A DNA stretch of 62,000 bases from Glandiceps talaboti (GCF_964340395.1 NC_135566.1:11720001-11782000); one strand, 5' to 3'. Positions 30,992 to 40,720 are shown, counted from the stretch's first letter. A program made the numbers and translations. Notes: generated from the sequence alone by a model not told the origin.

Positions 30992-33602
30992 AACTACATG
31001 TATACTATGGTAAATTCTTTATCACAAAACATAACTAAAATCTAAATAAATTTCCTCTGTATTTACCCACTAGATGACTTTAGATGCTGGCAGGATAGGA
31101 ATTGCAGGTCAGGCTCTAGGTATTGCACAGGTAAGTAGATATTGTATATATAGAAGTCACAATATTATTTGCACTTTCTGCAACTGTTTTGCTAGATGTA
31201 ATGATTCTTTATTTATATTCACATACACCCTGAACAGTATTGAATTCCCCTTTGGAATAAACATACTTGTATAGTAGCACAGTATGTTGCAATATATCCG
31301 ATCAAATTGATTTCTGTGTCAGAACCCAAAAAAATGATGCGCCCAAAAAATCACAATTTCCACTTAATACTACTTCTATAATAGCTAAAATAGACCTCCA
31401 ATTCACATTTACAATGTCTAATTATTGGTATTTTAACAATTTTCGGTAAATATCTTGTTCGTTGTCAAGTTTGAAAAAAGTAAGATTTCACCAAAGCATA
31501 TTATCTGTTTGGTTTGACACTGTACAGGCAGCTCTAGATTGTGCAGCAGAGTATTCATTGAAACGAGAGGCATTTGGTAGACCCATCGCTAAGTTACAAG
31601 CAATACAGTTGAAACTAGCTGAGATGGAAGTCCAAATAGAAAGTGCCAGATTACTAACATGGAAATCAGCTATGCTGAAAGATGCGGATAGACCCTTTAG
31701 TAAGGTATGTATTCCTGATGGCCAACATCTAGGCTTTACGCCTTCAGTGTTATTAGTTGTTTGTGAGGCAGAAGTGGGGCAGAAGTCAATCACCATCAAT
31801 TCTTGGTGACTGGTGCTTGTTTGAGGCTTGTCGTTTGCTCATAGGCAAGGTATGCTTGTGACATCAAAGCAGAATGATGAAGGCTTGAATTCCACTCTTG
31901 AGTTTTCCTCTAGATTTGCCATCATTTTCTATTTTCTCAGCCATAATGACTCTGGCATGTTTGCCAGTGAAAGTGCACATAACAAAGTCAATAGGTAGTA
32001 TATACATTTGTAAATGACTACAGACCAATATAGTAAGCTATGAGTGGTATATACATACTATGTAACATATGAAGGGGACTGACTACCATAGATATAAATT
32101 TGTATTCAGGTTAGAGTTAGGTCTATTGTGTTAGGGTGAGAAATAAGGATGGCCCACTACCTTGAACCTAATTTCAAGCATCTGCAATATAGGCCTCCCA
32201 AGGGCATGATTTATTAGCTTAGAAATCACTCAAAAGCCAATGCTCAACAGGACAGTATGGATCACATCTTTCAATAACAGTGTCTAATTAGTTGTATCAG
32301 TGTCAGATTCTAGTATTAATTAATAGTTATAAAGACTGCATTTCACAATAATTTCAGGAACAAGTCCTCAGATATCCTTATTTTCCGTCTGTTTGATTCT
32401 ATTTAGAGATTACGATTTCCCCAAACATAATTAATAACCTAAATTTAATAGAACTAAGAGAAAATAGGAAAGAATCAGACAGTCGACTCAATATATATTT
32501 TGTGTGATAAGGTGTAAGGCACAGGAGCCAAAGGTATCTCTAGAGGGCGCCATTTTAATAACCTAGATGCATAGATGGATATATAGATTGTGGAGGAAGC
32601 AGCCCACACCTCCATGTGTATAGATATCCTGTTTTATCAATGTATACATCTTTCTTAACAGGAAGCTGCCATGGCTAAGTTAGCAGCATCAGAAGCAGCA
32701 ACAAGAGTTGCTCATCAGGTAAGCGACATGTGTTGTGTTGTGTTGGGTTGTGTTGTGTAGTGTTGTGTTGGGTTGGGTTGGGTTGGGTTTTGTTGGGTTG
32801 GGTTGAGTTGGGTTGAGTTGGGTTGTGTTGTATTGAGTTGAGTTGGGTTTCGTTGGGTTGTGTTGGGCTGTGTAGTGTTGGGCTGTGCTGTGTTGTGTCA
32901 TGTTGTGTCATTTCATGTCGTGTCGTGTCATATTGTGTTGTGTTGTGTCGTTCGTGTTTTCACTAGTGTATAAATATTAAGTGTACACTTACAAACACTA
33001 GAACTAGTAGAAGTACCATAGTGAAGGACATGACACATAGCTCTAATAGTAAATCATACCCCACCTCTTGAATAAACATTACCTCCATACAGTTGTAAGT
33101 TCAAATGTCGTATACAATTTTAACAAAAAGAAATAGTCTATATATCTGTTGTCAACCAGTTCTGTTGTCTTTCATTGTATACAATTGTATGCAGTTTTTA
33201 AAACAATCTGACCAGTCTGTACATAGACTTGTAAGAGAAGTCAATCACACATAATTTGTTCCCGTTGGAGTATATCAGAAAATATGTTGTTTTAGGTATC
33301 AACCTCTGGAAGTGGACACTCACAGTTGTTACTGGTATATTGTCCTTGACCACATGTGTTGTCTTAAACTAAGTGTAACACAGAAAACATAACATAGGAA
33401 TAAGGAACCTTGATTATAAGTGTTTGGTTTATCCCTCTAGGCCATGCAGGTCCTTGGTGGAATGGGATATGTAACTGACATGCCAGCTGAAAGGCACTAT
33501 AGGGATGCAAGGATAACTGAAATCTATGAAGGAACAAGTGAAATACAGAAATTGGTCATCGCTGGACAAACTATCAAAGAATATCAACAAATGATGCACT
33601 AG
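19321..33602 (+). CDS. ACADS: short-chain acyl-CoA dehydrogenase, complete ten-exon gene
   Basis: Mitochondrial flavoenzyme of the first beta-oxidation step, oxidising short acyl-CoAs such as butyryl-CoA to the 2-enoyl form and passing electrons to ETF. Exons: 19321-19390, 24123-24271, 25132-25281, 26238-26349, 29293-29444, 30260-30430, 31074-31130, 31528-31704, 32662-32718, 33441-33602. They sum to 1257 bases, 418 aa plus stop, with all phases consistent; human SCAD has 412 aa. The N-terminus ([20 protein letters not shown]) is a basic presequence. The FAD/substrate blocks [17 protein letters not shown] and WITNGYE are present. The catalytic base is Glu395 in [12 protein letters not shown]. 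Nothing is missing, so the gene looks functional. Tandem repeats have multiplied the exon-2 donor and the exon-5 acceptor; see those entries. Confidence 0.95.
19391..24122 (+). other. ACADS intron 1
   Basis: 4.7 kb. Contains two to three diverged ~200-base tandem units at about 21600-22140 (shared text TTGATTTATCATACATA, TGTTCCAATATTAT and AAATGTTGAAATTT, each followed by a G-rich patch). No gene was recognised. The acceptor has a T-rich tract ending CCGCAG. Confidence 0.7.
21600..22140. repeat. diverged ~200-bp tandem units in ACADS intron 1
   Basis: Units beginning TTGATTTATCATACATA recur at about 21640 and 21831, with a weaker third near 22010. Each has a G-rich patch (GGAAGGGGGAGGGG or GATGGGGTGGGGG) after AAATGTTGAAATT. 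Confidence 0.6.
24123..24271 (+). CDS. ACADS: ACADS exon 2
   Basis: Encodes [20 protein letters not shown] and on to KEHKYPVEQ, the N-terminal helical domain. Phase 1 in, phase 0 out. The donor CAA|GTAAGA is the first member of the 44-bp array described next. Confidence 0.93.
24249..24905 (+). repeat. 44-bp minisatellite built from the exon-2/intron-2 border
   Basis: About 15 copies of a 44-base unit, ACACAAATATCCAGTTGAAC then AAGTACGTTTTACTCTCTAT with a short AAGA link. The first unit is the real end of exon 2 plus its donor. Every later unit repeats the last ~20 exon bases and a donor-like sequence: GTATGT in unit 2, GTAAGA in unit 11, GTACGT in most. The period is not divisible by three, so use of a later donor shifts frame or reads a stop. 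Confidence 0.93.
25132..25281 (+). CDS. ACADS: ACADS exon 3
   Basis: Fifty codons, [20 protein letters not shown] through [15 protein letters not shown], phase 0 in and out. The acceptor TTTTTTCACAG is strong and the donor is AAT|GTAAGG. Confidence 0.95.
25462..25656. repeat. (AC)n and (GT)n arrays facing each other in ACADS intron 3
   Basis: About 28 AC units, a ~75-base spacer of TGCATGCA and CACA-rich sequence, then about 27 GT units. The two arms are complementary and could fold into a long hairpin in the transcript. Confidence 0.93.
25657..26237. other. rest of ACADS intron 3
   Basis: AT-rich with no recognised gene or element. Confidence 0.6.
26238..26349 (+). CDS. ACADS: ACADS exon 4
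   Basis: Encodes [20 protein letters not shown] and then [10 protein letters not shown], part of the flavin/substrate pocket. Phase 0 in, phase 1 out; donor CCCG|GTATGT. Confidence 0.95.
26663..26745. repeat. ~80-bp palindromic dispersed repeat, copy A
   Basis: TAAGATACGTCGTGAC, a CCCTCACCGG arm and a GTGTGAGGGC arm that are complementary. The same block occurs at 54949-55016 with about 85% similarity. Confidence 0.7.
27117..27935. mobile_element. ~0.8-kb MITE-like element with diverged ~27-bp inverted ends
   Basis: Left end CTAGTCTGGAATCCAATGTG with ATCTC after it. The reverse complement of the right end reads TTTAGTTTGGATGCCAATGT with GGTCTC after it. Near both ends lies sequence like the 48-bp minisatellite of 13 kb (GTGTAACTAGACTAGGAACT at 27441; CGTATAGGAACTAGACT in reverse at about 27845). 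No coding capacity. Confidence 0.55.
28439..28629 (+). repeat. ACADS: 74-bp repeats of the ACADS intron-4/exon-5 border, upstream group
   Basis: Each unit holds an acceptor (TTCTTATATTCTAG) followed by the first ~56 bases of exon 5 (GTAACGGTAGTGATGCAGGA and on). Decoy exon starts are at 28491 and 28565, preceded by a partial unit from 28439. They translate as [12 protein letters not shown] and [12 protein letters not shown] but run into stops or into the adjacent element. Confidence 0.9.
28630..29195. mobile_element. dispersed non-coding element with internal ~140-bp subrepeats
   Basis: Begins TAGTCCCTGCCGGACGGGGA with a GTCC/GTGC run, then has two to three tandem subrepeats. Each runs from ACATGCTTGAACAGATCTCA through AAAGTTGGTATTAGGACAGT to GGCTGCCTGGCAGCCATTTT. 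It ends AGCGGGTACTA, a weak inverted match to the start (TAGTCCCTGC). It sits inside the exon-5 border repeat array and splits it into two groups. Confidence 0.6.
29217..29292 (+). repeat. ACADS: exon-5 border repeat, unit next to the true exon
   Basis: A further acceptor (TTGTATTCTAG, exon-like start at 29219) lies 74 bases before the true exon start at 29293. Its exon-like part reads [19 protein letters not shown] and then a TAG formed by the next acceptor. A new donor-like ACAG|GTAGTT lies inside it. Confidence 0.9.
29293..29444 (+). CDS. ACADS: ACADS exon 5
   Basis: The only copy of the exon-5 border that continues in full: [20 protein letters not shown] then [20 protein letters not shown] up to HK. 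Acceptor TTATATTGTAG, phase 1 in, donor AAG|GTAATA, phase 0 out. The [10 protein letters not shown] block is the conserved flavin-binding strand. Confidence 0.94.
29745..30150. repeat. 21-bp minisatellite in ACADS intron 5
   Basis: Imperfect units of the type ATATACCACTACCATATTAGG repeat across about 400 bases, with a higher-order block that recurs once (around 29880 and 30050). Confidence 0.85.
30171..30206. repeat. (ATC)n
   Basis: Twelve ATC units. Confidence 0.95.
30260..30430 (+). CDS. ACADS: ACADS exon 6
   Basis: Fifty-seven codons, [20 protein letters not shown], then [20 protein letters not shown] and [11 protein letters not shown]. Phase 0 in and out; acceptor TTATAG, donor ATG|GTGAGT. 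Confidence 0.95.
30531..30580. repeat. (CTGAC)n pentanucleotide
   Basis: About eight GACCT units in intron 6. Confidence 0.9.
30727..30992. repeat. (GGT)n followed by (GAT)n
   Basis: About 40 GGT units with few interruptions, a mixed bridge, then about 21 GAT units, all in ACADS intron 6. Confidence 0.95.
31074..31130 (+). CDS. ACADS: ACADS exon 7
   Basis: Nineteen codons, [19 protein letters not shown], a highly conserved helix of the C-terminal domain. Acceptor CCCACTAG, donor CAG|GTAAGT. Confidence 0.95.
31131..31527. other. ACADS intron 7
   Basis: About 400 bases, AT-rich, with a weak polypyrimidine tract before ACTGTACAG. Nothing else was recognised. Confidence 0.6.
31528..31704 (+). 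CDS. ACADS: ACADS exon 8
   Basis: Fifty-nine codons, [40 protein letters not shown] and on to DADRPFSK. Phase 0 in and out; donor AAG|GTATGT. The KREAFGRPI block contacts FAD and the partner subunit in this family. Confidence 0.95.
31705..32661. other. ACADS intron 8
   Basis: About 960 bases with no recognised gene or element. Confidence 0.6.
32662..32718 (+). CDS. ACADS: ACADS exon 9
   Basis: Nineteen codons, [19 protein letters not shown]. Acceptor CTTAACAG, donor CAG|GTAAGC. Confidence 0.94.
32729..32950. repeat. (GGGTT/TGTGT)n G-rich pentanucleotide array in ACADS intron 9
   Basis: About 220 bases of TTGGG and TTGTG pentamers on the sense strand, including at least four consecutive GGGTT units near 32770. 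It starts only ~10 bases after the exon-9 donor. Confidence 0.92.
32951..33440. other. rest of ACADS intron 9
   Basis: No gene or element recognised; ends in a pyrimidine-rich acceptor ATCCCTCTAG. Confidence 0.6.
33441..33602 (+). CDS. ACADS: ACADS exon 10 (catalytic Glu and stop)
   Basis: Encodes [20 protein letters not shown] then [20 protein letters not shown] and a short tail to TAG. It holds the catalytic glutamate (YEG) and the FAD-binding GGMGY strand. Confidence 0.96.
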   Translation, partial: AMQVLGGMGYVTDMPAERHYRDARITEIYEGTSEIQKLVIAGQTIKEYQQMMH

Positions 33603-34901
33603 ATTGAGACAGGCAGACAGACAGGTAGACAGACAGGCAGATGGACAGACAGGTGAGGCAGGCAGGCAGATGAGACAGACAAGCAGACAGACAGACAGAC
33701 GGACAGATATACAAACAAACAGACACTGACAGGTAGAGACAGACATATTGATATTAAATGGTGCATAAACACACATGGTGACTTTCATAACTGCTGTATT
33801 TGACAAAATATTGAAAGAACAGCATTCATAGAAATAGCATTCCATAGAAATAAGAAAGTTTTGATCTAAGGCCAACTTCACAAGCAACAAACCAAGACAA
33901 CATTTGGTGTAAACAAACTTAACAAAACCAATGTGAGCAAATATCTCTATTTCCAAAATACATTTGAGAGAAAGACTACTCACTAAGTACAACTATTTAC
34001 CTCAATATGATGGTAACAACAGCCTTGCTATGCTTGGTTTCATTTTTTTTTGTCCAGACAAGATTTATATGTACAACCATAAACCCTCCACCAACCTAAG
34101 CTATGGTACAGCAAGTGACAGGCAAGCATTTACAAGCAAAACTTGTTACGAACAGGGAAAGTAAATAAACTGGTTGCCCGTCGCTGGTTGTATTATGTGT
34201 ATGACAACAGTGAAAGATATTCCTGCCTAGTATTTAGTCATTGACTTTTGTTCCCATCATAACTAGTATTTCCCGTAACGATATGTATTCAAACTTAAAA
34301 TTAGATTACAATTTCTCTCAGTATCATTTAACCCACCACCACAGATAGGTTTAAGTCCATCATGATATCTTTGATGAATGAATTAATTTTTAAGTTTTGA
34401 TTTTTTTATAATTTGGTAAGGGTCTGTCTAATGGGATATACAAGGTGTATACTACTATTCACCATATAATCTGGTAATATGGATTTCCTGTCTTCAATGT
34501 CAGTATTCAGAATTCACCATATGCATATACCCCCCTAATTAGTGTGCCCTCTAAGCCAATTTGACTCACCACAGATGCACACAATTTCTAGTGATGCACC
34601 GAAATTCGGTGTTCCCCTATCTCTTATACTATGTGGTGACTCACAAGAAATGCCATTTTCTCATTTTGACTCACAACAACAAAATTTGGCTGTCATTAGA
34701 GGGCACACTGGCCCAAATAAAATATACATAGTGTATTATAGAATCGTCATCTATATACCATGCGATGCAATGTACTATTAACTTGAGACAGATTGTACAA
34801 TATTTTATCATTTTATCCTGCAATAATCAATGCAAGGTTTGCAGTTTACTGACATTATTTTCTGGTGTTATTGTGATTTGTTTATTTCAAAAGAAAATAA
34901 A
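33603..34901 (+). other. probable ACADS 3' untranslated region and flank
   Basis: Begins with a GACA/GGCA-rich tetranucleotide stretch (33606-33740). AATAAA hexamers occur at 34164, 34716 and 34896; the last is followed by a TG-rich stretch (GTCTTGCTGTG), the usual layout of a poly(A) site. Which one is used cannot be told. Confidence 0.5.
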
Positions 34902-34939
34902 GTTTTAAGTATACTGTAGTCTTGCTGTGATAAAATCAG

Positions 34940-35140
<201 letters not shown>

Positions 35141-35605
35141 GGAGGGCAAAAGATCAACTCATCTAGAATATCAAGATGTAGATTATATATCAGTCAGTAA
35201 AAGCATACCAGATACTGGGATAATATGGTGAAAATCTCTGGAAGGTGTCATTGCATAGATATTTATAACTGGTAAATGCTAATTATAAATATTAAATACA
35301 TTTTAAAAACAAAGAATATGGTAATATATAACTAACTTTTCATTACACAGATACTAGTACTTGGCGTTCTGTTACATGAAATGAATATATAAGAATACTG
35401 TAATTCTTCCTAAATTTAAATGGTAAAGCATGCAACTATGCTTTGAGAATTTTTCTAGTGTTGGCTATTATTCTGAATTAAAATTACAATTGTGATCAGG
35501 AGAGGGTATTGTTATCACCTTCATGTGTTAAAATAACACCAGATAGCTCTCTTAGTTTTAACCCCCTCCCAAAATTCAGGGTTTTTTTTTGTTTCTTTGT
35601 TTCTT

Positions 35606-35636
<31 letters not shown>

Positions 35637-35760
35637 ATGTATGTATGTATGTATGTATGTACCGGGGTATGTATGTACGTACGGATGGATGGATGGATGG
35701 ATGTCTCAATGGAACACTCAACCTCAATTTGTGTATTTGTTGTGGAATGCCATGACTGTA
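35141..35760. other. intergenic, with (GTAT)n/(GGAT)n
   Basis: GTAT and GGAT tetranucleotide runs at 35609-35703. No gene was recognised. Confidence 0.6.
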
Positions 35761-36239
35761 AAATGGTGGGGGGGGGGGGTTTACGGTAAAAATTTGAGTC
35801 AGGAGGGGGGGGGGGGTTATGAAAAATTTTCAAGCCAAGCAGAGGGGTTTCTCAAATTTTCTGGATTTTCGAAGCAATTCCTCCGAAACCCCCCCCCCCC
35901 CCGGTCATAAATAATAGTCTAACACTATCGTGGTGAAGCATAGCTGAATCACATCGACGTCACACAAACCTACTGCTCAGTATTTCTCTTTTTTTTCACT
36001 TATTGATTTCACCAGGAAATTAAAAAAAAACATACATAACAAATAAATAAAAAGTCAAAGAATATTCAATCAAATACATCAGTAATTCCATGGACCTGGT
36101 GGGGGTTGTAGAAATAGTTCAACAGAACTAGTCTAGCCCACAAAATACTGAGTGTAACTCGGGTAGTGGAAAAATAAAAAAAAATGTGATAACAATAATT
36201 GTCAAAATATCGCTTTGCATGAACGAATAAATAAGATTT

Positions 36240-36275
<36 letters not shown>

Positions 36276-36297
36276 TCATCATCATCATCATCATCAT
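36240..36297. repeat. (AAC)n(ATC)n tract at the LINE 5' junction
   Basis: The same AAC-ATC tract is present uninterrupted in copies 2 and 3 (45456-45500 and 48766-48835). Here the ATC part continues on the far side of the LINE at 40683. Confidence 0.9.
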
Positions 36298-36506
36298 CCG
36301 CCATATTGGAAGGACGTGTGTTGGTGACGCTCCGCCAGTGCTCTGGTTTACGCCTTTCAAGAAGCCGTAAGTTTTACAGAGAGACACAAGCTGTCGTGAG
36401 TACATTTCTGTAACGCCACTCAGCTAAGTTTTAATCTCGTTCTGTGGTCGCTACAGTGTATTTTGTCAGTTCTCGTTTCGTTCCCTGCCACGGCCGGAAC
36501 CCGTAG

Positions 36507-38111
36507 GTGGACAAGATGGCCACCTGCGGAAACCCCCGGTTCCGTGGCTTGACCCGAAAACATGCAATACGATGCAGTAACATTGATGGTATACCCGTTG
36601 AACGCTATGTTCAGGAAGTAGCAAGCATCATAGGTGGTGGAAACATTGCTGCTGCCTCTAGAATGAACAAGGCCGTAGTAGTTTTTCTTTCAAAACTAGA
36701 GGATGTTGAACAAATGGTCTCAAGCAGCTTCGCCATTGACGACGAAATGGTCGAGGTGGAGCACATGATAAAACCGGCAGTGAAACTCGTTCTTTCAAAT
36801 GTACCCCCATTTATACCAAACGAATCTATAGAACAAGAATTGAGAAGGTTTGACAGAGTTGTCGGTGAAACTAAAGCCATTCCTCTAGGGTGTAAAGATG
36901 CTTCCCTCAAGCATGTCATGTCTTTTAGACGACAAGTCTACATTTTATTGAATAATGATGTCCCCATTAACGGAGTTATACATGTAAAATATGAAGAACG
37001 AGTATATCCTATTTACGTATCCATGGACGAATTACGGTGCTTTGGGTGCGGCAACAAAGGTCACATACGAAAAAATTGTCCGTACAAAACAAATTCGTCA
37101 AATAAAGAAAATAACGATAATACTGATAAATATACTGTAACAGAAAACATGCAACTTGTCAATGAATCAATAGATGCTGAACTTGAACATGCAAATAACG
37201 ATAAAACAGTCCCAGATAAAACAAACGAATCAACAAGAAACAACAATGAAAATGCAAATACCGATGACACCGAAGCAATGCAAGGCGTCACTGAAATACC
37301 TAAGCCAAATAGTTATGTAAATGAAAATAGCACATATGTAAATTCTGAATTACAAACAAATGCTACATCGCACACCAATACCACAACCAAAAGAAAACGA
37401 GTCAGACAACACAGTGAACCAACAACGACAGATGACGTGGACACAATTCAACGAAACAATGACAAAATAAATGAAAATAACGAACTTTCTGTAAGTCGAA
37501 ATGAAGACATTGTTACGAACAGCACAAAACATTCAAACGAACAAACAGACAATATACAAGATCCCAAAGACAGCAACGACGAAGAGAGGGTACGAACCCC
37601 TCCTTCCCCATCCCTCTCTTCTATACCTAAAGTCTCCTTTGACTATCCTTCATCCTCTTCCTCCTCCTCTGCCTCCCCTCTCTCCCTTGTTATTTCCGAG
37701 ACGCCTTTCTCGAAACTAGGCTCGTCGCAAGACATTTTCTTTGATACGCAAACTTCAATGGAAGACATTCAAGTGCAAACACAAAATTCGTTTGAAATTC
37801 TAAGCTACAATTCTGATGATCAAGACAGCGAATCAATAGCATCAAAGCTGTCAGACATATCAGAAATATCAGAATACAAACTAATAAAACCAACCGCCCT
37901 TGTAGAATTTCTTGAGGAAATAAAAGGGTCCAAAAAAGTTATAGAAAGATGCCAAGAATACTGCGAAGATACAAAACTTCTTGCGAAATCATTTCAAAAT
38001 TTACGCCGATCCTCACTCCTCTCCAATCAACAAAAAATGCGTGTTCAAAGAGTTCTTGTAAAACTTCATATGTTCTTAAAGACTCAACGGTCAACCCAAG
38101 TCAAACCATAG
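36507..38111 (+). CDS. LINE ORF1 (TX1 82-kDa-like RNA-binding protein)
   Basis: 534 codons, uninterrupted. Residues ~90-180 carry LVLSNVPPFIPNESIEQELR, IPLGCKD and MSFRRQVYILL, the conserved block of Tx1 ORF1 proteins. A CCHC knuckle CFGCGNKGHIRKNC follows at ~177-190. Residues ~195-460 are low-complexity Asn/Thr/Glu then Ser/Pro rich. The last ~65 residues form the conserved helical tail (ALVEFLEEIKGSKKVIERC onward). It presumably binds the LINE RNA. The start at 36507 is preceded by a purine at -3; a second ATG in GACAAGATGGCC lies 9 bases on and may be used instead. The TAG is 3 bases before the ORF2 ATG. An open ORF1 beside a broken ORF2 suggests either youth or use in trans. Confidence 0.88.
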   Translation: MDKMATCGNPRFRGLTRKHAIRCSNIDGIPVERYVQEVASIIGGGNIAAASRMNKAVVVFLSKLEDVEQMVSSSFAIDDEMVEVEHMIKPAVKLVLSNVPPFIPNESIEQELRRFDRVVGETKAIPLGCKDASLKHVMSFRRQVYILLNNDVPINGVIHVKYEERVYPIYVSMDELRCFGCGNKGHIRKNCPYKTNSSNKENNDNTDKYTVTENMQLVNESIDAELEHANNDKTVPDKTNESTRNNNENANTDDTEAMQGVTEIPKPNSYVNENSTYVNSELQTNATSHTNTTTKRKRVRQHSEPTTTDDVDTIQRNNDKINENNELSVSRNEDIVTNSTKHSNEQTDNIQDPKDSNDEERVRTPPSPSLSSIPKVSFDYPSSSSSSSASPLSLVISETPFSKLGSSQDIFFDTQTSMEDIQVQTQNSFEILSYNSDDQDSESIASKLSDISEISEYKLIKPTALVEFLEEIKGSKKVIERCQEYCEDTKLLAKSFQNLRRSSLLSNQQKMRVQRVLVKLHMFLKTQRSTQVKP

Positions 38112-38114
38112 TTA

Positions 38115-39856
38115 ATGGATCACAAACTCAATAGAACACTTCTTAACCTAGCTGTTACACTACTCGTGATGAGCTCTATATCTGCAATCACATGGAATGT
38201 TAACGGCTGTCTTGATCCACTGAAACGCTACAATATCTTCTCACACCTGAAATCAAATCACAACAACGTCGACTTTTACTTTCTTCAAGAAACACATTCA
38301 ACTTTAGTAAATCAAGCTCAGTGGCAACTCGTTTGGCGCGCACCGATTTACTTCTCACATGGAACAAGTAGCTCTGCTGGTGTGGCAATAATGCTAGCAC
38401 CAAATAAACAGTACAATTTGATCGCTTGTAATAACGTAATCGATGGTCGCCTACTACACTTACACTTAAACATCAATAATCAGACTTGTCATCTTATCAA
38501 TGTCTACGCTCCAAACGATGGAGAGGAACGTTTACACTTTTTCACACCTTAAAAAACTCGTTAGTAGCATTGAAAACGACACAATCATCATTGGTGGAGA
38601 CTTTAATTGCACTCTGAAACCAGACTTAGACAGAACCTCAGAAACCGAAACTCACCTAAAATCATCACACTTGCTATCATCAATAAATCACCGCTTCAAA
38701 TTGTCCGACGCCTGGCGTTACTTTCATAAAAACAAACGCAACTACACTTGGAAACGGGGGGAACACAAATCTCGAATCGACACCTTCTATATAAACAAAG
38801 CCTTGACAACAAAAATAAAAAATGTGTCCATAGCTACATTAAACAACCTCTCAGATCACTGTATAGTTACACTCAACCTCTCCTCACAACATGTATGCAA
38901 CAAAAACCCCGTGTGGTGCCTCAATACAAGCATACTTGATGACGAAGACATATCTTAAAAAGATATCAATTCATTCTACCAGAATACTCGAACAATACAT
39001 AAATACTTTAAAGTCTTCAATTCCAGCTAAATGGACAGAAAAAATAAAAATGTCTTTCCAACAAGACGTTGACCTTAACGTAAAACAAAACGTATCTCCA
39101 GACTACTTCGAAATAGTGTTCGACAATCCTGAACAAGACATCCTTCTAAACTGCCCGTTATATAAAACTGCAAAAGGATCAATATACAAATGTCTCATTA
39201 TGATTAACTTCTACACTAAGAACCGAAGTCGCATTGACACGGTCTGGAGAGACATCCTCTCCATACCAAAAAACGTTAAACCAGATTTCAAATCCTGCTA
39301 TACAAATCTTACGACGAAACGTGAAGGCGATCTACAATGGAGAGTGTTACATGGGGCGTATGCAACAGGTAGTTTCATGCATAGATTAGGCGTCACCAAT
39401 ACTGCAAACTGCGTATTCTGTAATGATAAAGACGATCTTCTTCACATATTCCTCGAGTGCCCTTGTCTGATACCTCTTTTCAAACTTCTCCGTAACATCT
39501 GGCACAAACTTATGGGAAGTGAAGGCAAAAATATTCACTGGTGGTTCGTTTTAGGCCCACCCTTTCACAAAGGTCGCACTGATAAAAACACTCATGCATT
39601 ACTGAGCTACATCCTCACTACAGCTAAAACCAGCATTCATATCTCGAGAAGGAGGGTAATCAATGAAGAAACCAAAGCTTCGAATATCGACGTAAACAAA
39701 CTATTCAAAACACGCGTGAAACACCGAATTTCAAATGACTACGTGTACCACAAAATTTACACCAGTATCAATACCTTTGAAACTAATTGGTGCATAAATA
39801 ATGCAATCGTTTCGATCGAAGACGAAACACTTGTATTCGCCGATATCATTAAATAA
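38115..39856 (+). pseudogene. LINE ORF2 remnant: endonuclease plus C-terminal zinc motif, RT deleted
   Basis: Three frames in series: 38115-~38550, ~38550-~38950, ~38940-39856. The first two give an APE-type endonuclease with its catalytic motifs legible: ITWNVNG, LQETHS, VYAPND, GGDFN, SRID and LSDH. A one-base shift at ~38545 separates them. Straight after NPVWCLNTSILDDED the reading jumps to sequence that normally follows the RT: TVWRDIL..., GDLQWRVLHGAYATGSFMHR and the CxxC-x7-H-x4-C knuckle CVFCNDKDDLLHIFLEC. About 600 expected residues, including the YADD box, are absent. It cannot copy itself. Confidence 0.88.
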
Positions 39857-40681
39857 TATCACTATGTTCGTTATTTCTCTGCTCGTCAGTACTGCTTCCC
39901 GGCAACCGTGTACGTGTACCTCCGTGTATTTTGTTTACTTTTATGCCTTGTTTATTATTATTACTTTTATTCAGAGAACATTCACACACACTCTGCGCAA
40001 TTGCGTGAGTGGCCTGTACATTTGCATTTTAACCTACTCTTCTGGTAAAAAACAAGCTATCACAACCAACTCAGCTGTTGTCTCGAATCAACACAACAAA
40101 TGTATAACTTTCACCTGCTGTCAAGTACAGGCCACTCGCTATTGCGGCCTTGACCAGAAAAAGCTCTGGGCATCGTACTCCTCACGAGGCTGTGCCGACA
40201 CGTTGAGATTTGTTCCCCCCTCCCACCTCGCCCTACCCATGGAACTAATCGTAACTGTCACTGCAGTCAGCCTAATGGTCGGCAGGGACACACATACTTA
40301 CCATTCTGCTTTCTTACAGCTCAAGTCAAATATTTGGTTGTATATATATATAGAAGAATCGTTGGATGTACATTGGAATACACAATGCCGACAACTACAA
40401 TAAACCTGTCCTTTTTCAACACGACATGACTTGAAGTCATGCCCCCATATAATTAAAAGCTGAAGATTACAGAGCCAGCTGTATATACAAGAAGATTCCT
40501 TAGATGTACATTCGAAATAATGACAAGTTTCATGAACACTTTCTTCACAATTGTCAATTTGTTTTGACTTGAACCCAAGACTTTGAACATTTCTTTCCAT
40601 GCCATTGAAACGGGCACTTTGTTTATTCTTTTGTAAAGTATTTTTAACCAAGTAAATAAAGGTTTTTGTGAAAAGTCAAAG

Positions 40682-40682
<1 letters not shown>
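39857..40682 (+). other. LINE 3' untranslated region with long hairpin
   Basis: Contains the perfect 13-base inverted pair GAGTGGCCTGTAC (40007-40019) and GTACAGGCCACTC (40125-40137), extended outward by CGCAAT-type pairing with a bulge. A ~40-base direct repeat (AGAAGAATCGTTGGATGTAC type) occurs at about 40350 and 40490. An AATAAA lies near the end. Confidence 0.75.

Positions 40683-40720
<38 letters not shown>

Larger units (their letters stand above)
36298..40682 (+). mobile_element. Tx1-clade LINE, nearly full length but lacking the RT domain
   Basis: 5' leader of about 209 bases, intact ORF1 (36507-38111), ORF2 remnants (38115-39856), then a ~825-base 3' region with a long hairpin and an AATAAA near 40655, ending GTGAAAAGTCAAAG before (TCA)n. 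ORF1 and the endonuclease resemble Xenopus TX1 and fish relatives. Both ends abut ATC/TCA repeats that form one tract in the sister copies, so the element inserted inside a microsatellite. ORF2 passes from endonuclease to the post-RT tail with the whole palm region gone. Confidence 0.9.

Noticed and set aside
30720-30995. Poly-Val/poly-His and poly-Asp proteins
   Set aside because: Frames of the (GGT)n and (GAT)n arrays within ACADS intron 6.
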